DNA of 8,911 nt. Origin: Domibacillus sp. Its GTDB lineage: Bacteria > Bacillota > Bacilli > Bacillales > Domibacillaceae. Shown one piece after another: positions 1-5,456 of the stretch (position 1 is its first letter; each line of letters begins with the position of its first letter). Under the pieces are notes generated by a model. The model searched no databases. It was not told the origin of the DNA and saw only the letters and a program-made list of their open reading frames with translations. The position numbers and the translations under genes are program-made. The stretch covers positions 1-8,911 of the forward strand of contig JAPSKG010000085.1 of assembly GCA_031177795.1 (NCBI GenBank), given 5' to 3'.

Positions 1-99
1 CAGCGCTACGCTGGAAATGGGCGCCGGCACTTTAAGCATAGCCCCTATAACCGTTAATGAAATAAATAGTCCAACCCAGCTGATTTTTTTTACATTCAT
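1..99 (-). CDS. N-terminus of an ECF-transporter S-component-like membrane protein (possible alpha-ribazole transporter CblT), partial
   Basis: Only the first 33 codons are in the window; the rest lies beyond base 1. They read as a short basic start (MNVKK), then a hydrophobic helix (about residues 7-22), then a loop with the pattern KVPAPISSVAL. This IGAxxKvPaP..SvAL pattern is what I expect at the start of ECF-type S components such as BioY and the CblT group. The ATG at 99 overlaps the stop of the adenosyltransferase gene by four bases (ATGA) and has a GAGG ribosome site seven bases upstream. CblT (alpha-ribazole uptake, used with the kinase CblS in Geobacillus and relatives) is favoured over BioY only because the gene closes a B12 salvage operon that lacks CobT in view. 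Family membership is fairly likely; the substrate is inference. Confidence 0.6.
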   Translation of the reverse strand, partial: MNVKKISWVGLFISLTVIGAMLKVPAPISSVAL

Positions 100-114
100 T
101 TTTTTTCCTCTTTT
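96..114 (-). repeat. Stop/start junction element, copy 2 (pduO / S-component gene)
   Basis: Reads AAAAGAGGAAAAAAAATGA on the coding strand. It differs by one base from the element at 680-698 and occupies the equivalent position at the next gene boundary. Confidence 0.7.
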
Positions 115-683
115 CGCTTGCCTCCGCGGAATACATTTGCACTGCGTATATACTCCACATCTTTAACCCCTTCTCTAAAATTAATCACACGGGCAATGGC
201 AAAAAAATAATCTGACAGGCGGTTTAAATATTTTAAAGTAAGCGGGTGTACATCTTCATCTTTGCGCATTAAAGCGACAACTAAGCGCTCGGCACGCCGC
301 GTTACTGTACGGGCTAAATGAATGTGCGCTGAACCTTTTGATCCTCCAGGTAAAATAAATCGTTCCAGCTGCGGTGCTTCCTTGATATATTCATCAATTT
401 TCTTTTCCATTTGATCGATCGATTCCTGCTTTAGTTTAAAGCCCCGCTTGCCGTTGATAGTAGCCAGGTCTCCGCCGCAGTCAAACAATTCATGCTGAAT
501 GGTCTCCAGGTCAGCTAAAATGTCTTTAAACTTTTCTGGATTAAGCTCTGCAATCGCTATGCCAACCACAGAATTTAATTCATCCACCGTTCCATATGCA
601 TCAACCCGGACATCATCTTTTCCAACTCGTCCGCCAATGATGCTTGTTTCTCCTTTATCACCTGTTCGCGTATATAATCTCAT
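96..683 (-). CDS. pduO: PduO-type ATP:cob(I)alamin adenosyltransferase
   Basis: Cytoplasmic trimeric enzyme that transfers the 5'-deoxyadenosyl group of ATP to the reduced cobalt of corrinoids, giving the adenosylated forms used by the later enzymes of this operon. The 195-residue product shows all family signatures: the N-terminal ATP-binding stretch TRTGDKGETS (residues 5-14), VDAYGTVDELNS (27-38), FILPGGS (109-115), the ARTVTRRAER helix (124-133) and YLNRLSDYFFAIAR (152-165). The tail is short and rich in Lys and Glu (KRKEEKK). The reading frame stays open upstream to an ATG at 767, but the ATG at 683 is chosen because homology starts there and a perfect AGGAGG (691-696) sits seven bases before it. 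It overlaps the stop of the upstream CobU-like gene by four bases. The equivalent B. subtilis gene, as I recall, is yvqK, directly after the btuFCD genes. Confidence 0.95.
   Translation of the reverse strand: MRLYTRTGDKGETSIIGGRVGKDDVRVDAYGTVDELNSVVGIAIAELNPEKFKDILADLETIQHELFDCGGDLATINGKRGFKLKQESIDQMEKKIDEYIKEAPQLERFILPGGSKGSAHIHLARTVTRRAERLVVALMRKDEDVHPLTLKYLNRLSDYFFAIARVINFREGVKDVEYIRSANVFRGGKRKEEKK
107..110 (-). promoter_or_regulatory. Ribosome binding site of the ECF S-component-like gene
   Basis: A GAGG seven A-residues before the ATG at 99, inside the last codons of the adenosyltransferase gene. The layout (GAGG, eight A, ATGA) copies the junction just upstream. Confidence 0.75.
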
Positions 684-698
684 TTTTTTTCCTCCTTT
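680..698 (-). repeat. Stop/start junction element, copy 1 (CobU-like gene / pduO)
   Basis: Reads AAAGGAGGAAAAAAAATGA on the coding strand: ribosome site, eight A, and the ATGA stop/start overlap. It matches the junction at 96-114 in 18 of 19 bases, and both upstream genes therefore end in codons for Glu-Glu-Lys-Lys before TGA. Confidence 0.7.
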
Positions 699-1105
699 AT
701 TGTTTCTGGAATGCCGTACCAGACTGTATCCACGCGAGCCGCCGCAGTTGCCGCATCTTGAAAACACCAGCCTACCGTGTCTCTAAACTGCCTGTCAAAG
801 GCATTTATAGGGACAATTCCTTTTGTTATATCAGTTCCAATCAAGATGAATGTCCGGTTTTCTTTTTTCCAGGAAAGCAGCTGCTCTTTGAAAACGTGGC
901 GGGATTTTGCCGGTTCTCCCTCTTTTTCAAGAAGAGCTCGGACAAACTGCTCAAGACCTTCCAGTACAATAATTTCTTCTTTAAAAACCGGAACTTCTTG
1001 TTTTTTATAAAAAGAATGCCATTGATGCTTTTTTTGCTGAAGCTCGTAAAATTTTGCTACCCATTTCTTTTTTCCATTGAAGGCACCGCCCGTAACGAAA
1101 TGCAT
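680..1105 (-). CDS. Degenerate CobU-family protein (second CobU paralogue, function uncertain)
   Basis: A 141-residue relative of the bifunctional cobinamide kinase/guanylyltransferase CobU, which is normally about 180 residues. The N-terminus VTGGAFNGKK (4-13) aligns with the CobU P-loop (VSGGVRSGKS in the neighbour at 3847-4389), but Lys13 replaces the Ser/Thr that binds magnesium. The block holding the guanylylated histidine (HH at 51-52 of the neighbour) is missing, about 35 residues being absent. The VDC strand is IVLEG (46-50). By contrast the C-terminus KGIVPINAFDRQFRD (95-109), Gly112 and GIP (131-133) match classical CobU closely (GIVPENRLARHFRD in the Salmonella enzyme). The gene is real: a strong AGGAGG precedes the ATG, it is conserved in frame, and it is coupled to both neighbours by a 49-base overlap with cobC upstream and an ATGA overlap with pduO downstream. 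It could be a partner subunit, a corrinoid-binding protein or a decaying copy. Confidence 0.85.
   Translation of the reverse strand: MHFVTGGAFNGKKKWVAKFYELQQKKHQWHSFYKKQEVPVFKEEIIVLEGLEQFVRALLEKEGEPAKSRHVFKEQLLSWKKENRTFILIGTDITKGIVPINAFDRQFRDTVGWCFQDAATAAARVDTVWYGIPETIKEEKK
691..696 (-). promoter_or_regulatory. Shine-Dalgarno AGGAGG of the adenosyltransferase gene
   Basis: A perfect AGGAGG seven bases before the ATG at 683, within the last codons of the CobU-like gene. It decides between this ATG and the longer in-frame start at 767, which would add 28 residues with no family similarity. Confidence 0.88.
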
Positions 1106-1671
1106 CGTTCTCCCCTCCTCATCGCAGCTAAACTGCCGGATAATTCATAACCGTGTCCATTTTCTGATGTCCAATCAGCAAACTGTTTTTCTTCAGGAGC
1201 AAATTTGGTCAGCAAGTGCCGGACAACACCTCCATGGGTAACAATGGCAGCACGGTAAATACGCTGTTCTTCCATGTTTTTCAGCACCGATTGAAATCCG
1301 CTTTCCACGCGAAAAGCAAAGGAAGCATAAGAATCACCGCCCGGCACTTGAAGTGAATAGTCTTGCAGCCAGTTTTGGTAAGCGTGTAAATGCTGCAGTT
1401 CCACATGAGTTTTTCCTTCCCATTCTCCAAAATGAAACTCACGCAACTCTTTTATAACTTCTGGTTTTTTTCTCCAAAAAACAAAAGCTGTTTGTATACA
1501 TCTCTTTAAATCGCTTGCAGCGATCCATTCATAACTGGGAACACGCATTTTTTTTAATGCGGTAATTCCCTCTGCCGTTACCTCCACATCAGTCCAGCCG
1601 CAAAACTGCTTTTTACTGTTGGCTCCAGTTAGCCCGTGACGATAGAGACCGATAACCACATAATCATCCAT
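1057..1671 (-). CDS. cobC: CobC-type histidine phosphatase (alpha-ribazole-5'-phosphate / adenosylcobalamin-5'-phosphate phosphatase)
   Basis: A 204-residue member of the phosphoglycerate-mutase-like histidine phosphatase superfamily. Catalytic elements are visible: RHG (11-13) with the nucleophile His12, the SDLKRCIQTA helix (53-62) with phosphate-binding Arg57, ELREFHFGEWEG (75-86) with the probable general acid Glu78, and THGG (145-148) with the second histidine, His146. In cobalamin synthesis the enzyme removes the phosphate left on the lower ligand, either before or after CobS acts. The position between cobS and other cob genes supports CobC over a general phosphatase. The start at 1671 lies 43 bases inside cobS, with a G-rich AGGGGGCGGA about nine bases before it. 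The last 49 bases overlap the next gene, which makes the C-terminus also carry that gene's ribosome site. Confidence 0.9.
   Translation of the reverse strand: MDDYVVIGLYRHGLTGANSKKQFCGWTDVEVTAEGITALKKMRVPSYEWIAASDLKRCIQTAFVFWRKKPEVIKELREFHFGEWEGKTHVELQHLHAYQNWLQDYSLQVPGGDSYASFAFRVESGFQSVLKNMEEQRIYRAAIVTHGGVVRHLLTKFAPEEKQFADWTSENGHGYELSGSLAAMRRGERCISLRAVPSMEKRNG
1114..1119 (-). promoter_or_regulatory. Shine-Dalgarno AGGAGG of the second CobU-like gene
   Basis: A perfect AGGAGG eight bases before the ATG at 1105, lying entirely within the cobC reading frame. It fixes the start of the short CobU-like gene and argues that this gene is translated and is not a fossil. Confidence 0.85.
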
Positions 1672-2405
1672 AAAAACAGTTCCGCCCCCTCTAGTGCAGC
1701 GCCAAGCAAATCACCGGTTACTCCGCCAAACTCTTTTTCCATGCTAAACTTGCTTATTAAAAAATAAACAAGTGAAGCTCCTGCCATCACCCAAAAAAGC
1801 AGGCTTGTCCCGTAAACCAAAGTTACTGCCAGTAAAAAACAAACATACACCACTGGCAAAGCTGTTGAATGCCCCCGGCCAAAAAAAGAAGCAAGCCCTT
1901 CTTTTTTTGCCGGTGGCACATATTGCAAAAACAGGCCTGTAAGCATTTGTGCAAAAAAAGGAATCAGCACGATCATATGCGCTTCTTCGTTTCCAGACAG
2001 GACGGTTTCATAAATAAAAATAAATTTTCCCGCTAGAAGTAAAACAAGTGCCAGTACACCAAAAGCTCCGGCACGCGGATCCTTTAAAATAGCCAGCCGC
2101 TTTTCCTTATCGCGAAATGAAAAATGCGCATCCGCCCAATCCATCCAACCATCCAAGTGAAGCCCGCCCGTCAGCAAAACCGGCAAGATCCAAACAATAA
2201 AAGCCGAAGAAATGGCGGAAAAAGGGCTCCATTCAATGAGTGCAAAAAAAACGCCAGCATAAATAATCCCTTTTACCAATCCAAGTAACGGAAACAAATG
2301 AAGCACTGCTTTTAACTCTGCTTTTTCCATTGGAAGAGTTTGATGGAGCGGCACTATTGTAAAAAATTGCAGAAGAATGCCCGCTGCGTAAAAATAGGCT
2401 TTCAT
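1629..2405 (-). CDS. cobS: Adenosylcobinamide-GDP ribazoletransferase (cobalamin synthase CobS)
   Basis: Integral membrane enzyme that joins adenosylcobinamide-GDP to alpha-ribazole (or its 5'-phosphate), closing the nucleotide loop and releasing GMP. The 258-residue product has several hydrophobic helices and the two cytoplasmic signatures of the family: GGLHLDGWMDWADA (80-93), which keeps the aspartates at 85, 89 and 92, and EKRLAILKDPRAGAFG (101-116). The usual Asp-Gly after the third aspartate is Asp-Ala here, and the loop has Trp at 87 and 90, a mild divergence. The C-terminus has the usual GGVTGDLLGAA pattern. The ATG at 2405 shares an ATGA with the cobQ stop and follows a perfect GGAGG by seven bases. 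It overlaps cobC downstream. Confidence 0.96.
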   Translation of the reverse strand: MKAYFYAAGILLQFFTIVPLHQTLPMEKAELKAVLHLFPLLGLVKGIIYAGVFFALIEWSPFSAISSAFIVWILPVLLTGGLHLDGWMDWADAHFSFRDKEKRLAILKDPRAGAFGVLALVLLLAGKFIFIYETVLSGNEEAHMIVLIPFFAQMLTGLFLQYVPPAKKEGLASFFGRGHSTALPVVYVCFLLAVTLVYGTSLLFWVMAGASLVYFLISKFSMEKEFGGVTGDLLGAALEGAELFLWMIMWLSVSIVTG

Positions 2406-3859
2406 CTACTTTCCTCCAAAACAGATTGAAAAAGACCCCAATCAAGATGCTTTTCCAAATGAGCTGCAATAACATCATAAGTTTGTTCCCGGTTTATTTT
2501 TACCGGCGGTCGCTCTGCCAGCCCTTTTAAGCAACGTATTTTATTTAACCATTTGGCCCGGAACAAATCGTTATAAAATAAGTGATGCAGATATGTACCC
2601 GCAATTTTCCCGTTTTCAGATCGATAGCCATCCAGATGATCTTCGCAACTCATAAAAGGAAGGCCATTTACAATTGTTTCTCCAAAATGGATTTCATAGC
2701 CGGACAGTAAAACTCCGTCTGCCGTCCCCTTTGTTTGCAAAACCGTTTTTTTGTTTTTAAAAATTGTTTCAGCCGGTATAATACCGAGCGCTGTTTTTTT
2801 TGAACCCGGCAAGCCTGTATCGCTTCCGTCTGGATCAAACAGCGTTTTGCCCATTAGCTGAAATCCGCCGCATAGCCCGATGATTGTGCCTCCCCGTTCA
2901 GCAAACAAACAAATTTTTTCTGCCAGCCCTGTTTCTTTTAAAAACGCCAGGTCGGCAAAAGAACTTTTTGTGCCGGGGATAATCACAGCATCCGGCGAGC
3001 CAAAAGCATCCGCCGTTTGCACCCAGCGCACGTTCACATCTTCTTCAAACAAAAACGGCTCAATATCGCTTCCATTCGACACATACGGAAGCCTAATAAC
3101 AGCCAGGTCAATTGCGGCTCCTTCTTTTCTGCCATCACGAATGGAAAGAGAATCTTCTCCTTCCAGCGCGTGGCCCGGCAAAAATGGCAGCACAGCCAGT
3201 ACAGGAATTCCTGTATAATCTTCAATCCACTTTTTTCCGTCTTCAAAATAAGCCGGGTCTCCTCGAAACCGGTTAATAATAAGGCCTTTTACCCGCTGAC
3301 GCTCTTTTTCTTCAAGCAGTTCCAATGTTCCGACAATAGAAGCAAACAAGCCGCCCCGGTCAATATCTGCTGTTAGCAACACGGGGACATCAGCAAGCTC
3401 TGCCGTTTTCATGTTGACCACTTCGCGCTTTTTCAAATTCATTTCTACAGGACTGCCGGCCCCTTCAATAACAATTGTGTCACCAAACCGGCTTGCTTCC
3501 TGCAAACCGGTTTTAATAGCTTGTATCGCTTTTTCATAATAGTTTGTCCGGTACGCCATTCCAGACATTACTTCCATTCTTTCGCCAAACAAAACAATTT
3601 CCGAGCAGCCGTTTCCTGATGGCTTTAGCAAAAGCGGATTCATAAAGGGGCTCGCCGTCAAGCCTGCTGCTTCTGCCTGCAGCCCCTGCGCCCGGCCGAT
3701 TTCTTTTCCGTCGGGTGTTACATAAGAGTTATTCGAGACATTTTGAGGCTTAAATGGAACCGGGCGGTATCCTTTTTGTAAAAGGAGACGGCACAGCGCC
3801 GTAGCAACAAAACTTTTTCCTGCATCTGAAGAAGTTCCTTGAATCATTACTCCGCGCAT
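2402..3859 (-). CDS. cobQ: Cobyric acid synthase, glutamine-hydrolysing (CobQ/CbiP)
   Basis: Cytoplasmic ATP-dependent amidotransferase that amidates positions b, d, e and g of adenosylcobyrinic acid a,c-diamide to give adenosylcobyric acid. The 485-residue product has the normal two-domain form. An N-terminal ATPase of the dethiobiotin-synthetase type carries GTSSDAGKS (8-16), PQNVSNNS (38-45) and VIEGAGSPVEMNL (130-142). A C-terminal class-I glutaminase carries GLCGGFQ (328-334) with nucleophile Cys330, GYEIHFG (387-393), and GTYLHHLF (421-428) with His425; the second His replaces the usual Gly of GTYLHGLF. The ATG at 3859 is preferred because AGGAAAG lies about five bases upstream; an ATG at 3847 also fits the family start but has poor spacing. 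It overlaps the cobU end by 13 bases. The enzyme's presence in a salvage operon is notable, since CbiZ already yields cobyric acid. Confidence 0.97.
   Translation of the reverse strand: MRGVMIQGTSSDAGKSFVATALCRLLLQKGYRPVPFKPQNVSNNSYVTPDGKEIGRAQGLQAEAAGLTASPFMNPLLLKPSGNGCSEIVLFGERMEVMSGMAYRTNYYEKAIQAIKTGLQEASRFGDTIVIEGAGSPVEMNLKKREVVNMKTAELADVPVLLTADIDRGGLFASIVGTLELLEEKERQRVKGLIINRFRGDPAYFEDGKKWIEDYTGIPVLAVLPFLPGHALEGEDSLSIRDGRKEGAAIDLAVIRLPYVSNGSDIEPFLFEEDVNVRWVQTADAFGSPDAVIIPGTKSSFADLAFLKETGLAEKICLFAERGGTIIGLCGGFQLMGKTLFDPDGSDTGLPGSKKTALGIIPAETIFKNKKTVLQTKGTADGVLLSGYEIHFGETIVNGLPFMSCEDHLDGYRSENGKIAGTYLHHLFYNDLFRAKWLNKIRCLKGLAERPPVKINREQTYDVIAAHLEKHLDWGLFQSVLEESR
2413..2417 (-). promoter_or_regulatory. 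Shine-Dalgarno GGAGG of cobS
   Basis: A GGAGG seven bases before the cobS ATG at 2405, in the last codons of cobQ. It supports efficient re-initiation at the ATGA stop/start. Confidence 0.85.
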
Positions 3860-4389
3860 AGGATCTTTCCTTTCTTTACAACCGAAATTCCATGCTCTAC
3901 TAAAATAGCTGTGTCGCTTTTTTCCACTAATTGCTGATGGATGAGCCCCAATGTTTTCATGTAGTCTGCTGTAAGACCGGGGAACGGAATTTCATGCGAT
4001 AATTCATTTGACACTACTACTACTGTCCCGGCTTTTTGTGCAAGATCAATTATTCCTTCTACGATTCTTTCTTTTGCTTTATAAGAGGGCTTATCTTCCC
4101 TGAAAAACTCACCTGCCAAAAGCGTTGTTACACAATCAATTAGTATCGTGTCGTTTTGTTTAACTGGTACCGTTCCAATATCAAGAAATTGTTCTACAGT
4201 TATCCACTGATAGCCTGACTGCAACCGGCGCTGATGATGATAAAAAATACGCTTGTCCATTTCTTTATCTGTCCGCTGGCCACAGGCAACATATAAAAGG
4301 CGTCCTCGAGGTGATAAACATTGTATAGCCAGGTTTTCTGCGACACTGCTTTTGCCGCTCCGTACACCACCAGAAACAAAAATCAGCAT
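3847..4389 (-). CDS. cobU: Adenosylcobinamide kinase / adenosylcobinamide-phosphate guanylyltransferase (CobU)
   Basis: Cytoplasmic enzyme that phosphorylates adenosylcobinamide and transfers GMP from GTP to adenosylcobinamide phosphate. From the ATG at 4389 the product is 180 residues. It has the P-loop GGVRSGKSS (7-15), the DKEMDKRI segment (41-48) followed by the paired histidines 51-52, where the guanylylated histidine of Salmonella CobU lies, the strand ending LIDC (83-86), and VSNEL (126-130). After that it departs from the classical enzyme: the GIVPxNxxxRxFRD block is replaced by HEIPFPGLTADYMKTLG (132-148). The ATG at 4389 is chosen because family members start MLIFVSGG or similar and GGAAAG lies upstream; a GTG at 4401 in the same frame lacks a ribosome site. 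The start overlaps the cobD stop by seven bases. In this pathway only the guanylyltransferase step is strictly needed, because CbiB makes the phosphate form. Confidence 0.93.
   Translation of the reverse strand: MLIFVSGGVRSGKSSVAENLAIQCLSPRGRLLYVACGQRTDKEMDKRIFYHHQRRLQSGYQWITVEQFLDIGTVPVKQNDTILIDCVTTLLAGEFFREDKPSYKAKERIVEGIIDLAQKAGTVVVVSNELSHEIPFPGLTADYMKTLGLIHQQLVEKSDTAILVEHGISVVKKGKILCAE
3865..3871 (-). promoter_or_regulatory. Ribosome binding site AGGAAAG of cobQ
   Basis: AGGAAAG five bases before the ATG at 3859, within the end of cobU. It favours this start over the ATG at 3847, for which the only purine stretch (GGAG) is two bases away. Confidence 0.65.
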
Positions 4390-5456
4390 AATGCTTTCCA
4401 CTTTTTTAATGCCTCAAGCAGCTGATTGTTCTCTGTTTCTTTTTTTACCGCACTGCGAAGCCATTTTCCATCAAGACCGCGAAAGTTTTCCGTATGCCGA
4501 ACAACAATGCCGCAGTTTAATAAAAAGTGAAGAAGCTTTTTTTGATTGTCTAATGCCGGGTCTTTAAACAAATAAAAATTTACTGTTGAAGGCAAAACAG
4601 CAAAGCCGATGTTTACTAATTCTTTCTTCATTCTGTTTCGCTCCTGGTCGACTTTCTTTCTTGTTTCCATCGCATACGAAAAGTCTTCTGCAGCCATTTC
4701 AGCTACTTGGAGAGCAATCGAGTTTACATTCCAATGCGGCCGATACAATTTCAGCGCAGCAATTACCTTTGCTGACGCTGCGGCATAACCGATTCTAAGG
4801 CCGGCTACCGCATACATTTTCGTCATGGAATGCATAACAATCAGATGCGGGAAAACGTTAATGTAGCGGAGCAATGACGTTTCTCCGGCAAAATCGTAAA
4901 ATGCTTCATCCACTACAACAAGAACATTGCTGTTTCTTGTTTGCTCAAGAAAAGAAACCATTTCTGCTTCTTTAAAACACTGCCCCGTCGGGTTATTGGG
5001 TGTACAAATAAAAAGCACGGCCGCTTCTTGCGCTTTTTCCACAAGCTCTTCAACCGGCAGCTGCCAGTGCTCTGGATCAGCTGCCACATGCTCTATTAAA
5101 CAATTGTATGATTGGCAGGCATCTTCGTATTCAGAAAACGCAGGTGTTACTATCACTGCTTTTTTTCCGGCTGCATAACGGGCAATAAAATGAATAATTT
5201 CGGCAGCGCCATTTCCTAAAAGAAGCTGTTCGGCTGAAATGTTAAAACGGCGAGCGATGGCATCCACCGCTTTTTGGCCTGTCGGGTCTGGATAGTTTTC
5301 AATTGTATGTAAAAAAGACGGCCACTTTTCCTGCAGCCAGTCCGGCGGGCCAAGCGGGTTTGTATTTACGCTAAAGTCAATAATTTCCTTTGGCTTACGA
5401 ATGCCAGAGGCCAGATATAAATGAGATGGATTTGCTCCATGGGATGGCAAATTCAT
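4383..5456 (-). CDS. cobD: L-threonine-O-3-phosphate decarboxylase (CobD)
   Basis: Pyridoxal-phosphate enzyme of the histidinol-phosphate aminotransferase fold that decarboxylates L-threonine phosphate to (R)-1-amino-2-propanol phosphate, the linker attached by CbiB. The 357-residue product starts LPSHGANPSHLYLASGI and has DFSVNTNPLGPP (27-38), GNGAAEII (81-88), the CTPNNPTG loop (151-158), VVDEAFYDF (181-189) with the cofactor-binding Asp183, and SMTKMYAVAGLRIGY (210-224) with the Schiff-base Lys213 and a conserved Arg221. The HGANP start and the operon identify it as CobD and not histidinol-phosphate aminotransferase. The ATG at 5456 lies 62 bases inside cbiB, and an AGGAG nine bases before it (5466-5470) supports this start. 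The supplier of threonine phosphate (a PduX-like kinase) is not in the window. Confidence 0.95.
   Translation of the reverse strand: MNLPSHGANPSHLYLASGIRKPKEIIDFSVNTNPLGPPDWLQEKWPSFLHTIENYPDPTGQKAVDAIARRFNISAEQLLLGNGAAEIIHFIARYAAGKKAVIVTPAFSEYEDACQSYNCLIEHVAADPEHWQLPVEELVEKAQEAAVLFICTPNNPTGQCFKEAEMVSFLEQTRNSNVLVVVDEAFYDFAGETSLLRYINVFPHLIVMHSMTKMYAVAGLRIGYAAASAKVIAALKLYRPHWNVNSIALQVAEMAAEDFSYAMETRKKVDQERNRMKKELVNIGFAVLPSTVNFYLFKDPALDNQKKLLHFLLNCGIVVRHTENFRGLDGKWLRSAVKKETENNQLLEALKKWKALC

Noticed and set aside
684..767. Extended 223-residue start for the adenosyltransferase
   Set aside because: The extra 28 residues are the CobU-like coding sequence read in another frame; the ATG at 683 has a perfect AGGAGG and matches the family start.
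644..1150. A 168-codon open frame on the plus strand
   Set aside because: It lies opposite the CobU-like gene and the ends of its neighbours, has no ribosome site, and its product is Phe-rich because it is the complement of Lys/Glu-rich coding sequence.
2233..2478. An 81-codon minus-strand frame across the cobQ/cobS junction
   Set aside because: It is an out-of-frame shadow of the two real genes; the cobQ-cobS ATGA junction with GGAGG explains the region fully.
3034..3246. A 70-codon minus-strand frame within cobQ
   Set aside because: It is a shadow frame in the middle of cobQ; the cobQ frame continues through it with all conserved blocks, so there is no frameshift.
2880..3376. Two overlapping plus-strand open frames of 112 and 119 codons
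   Set aside because: Both are antisense to the well-supported cobQ gene and show no domain pattern.
4390..4401. GTG start four codons upstream for CobU
   Set aside because: No ribosome site precedes it, and CobU proteins typically begin right at the residues coded from the ATG at 4389.
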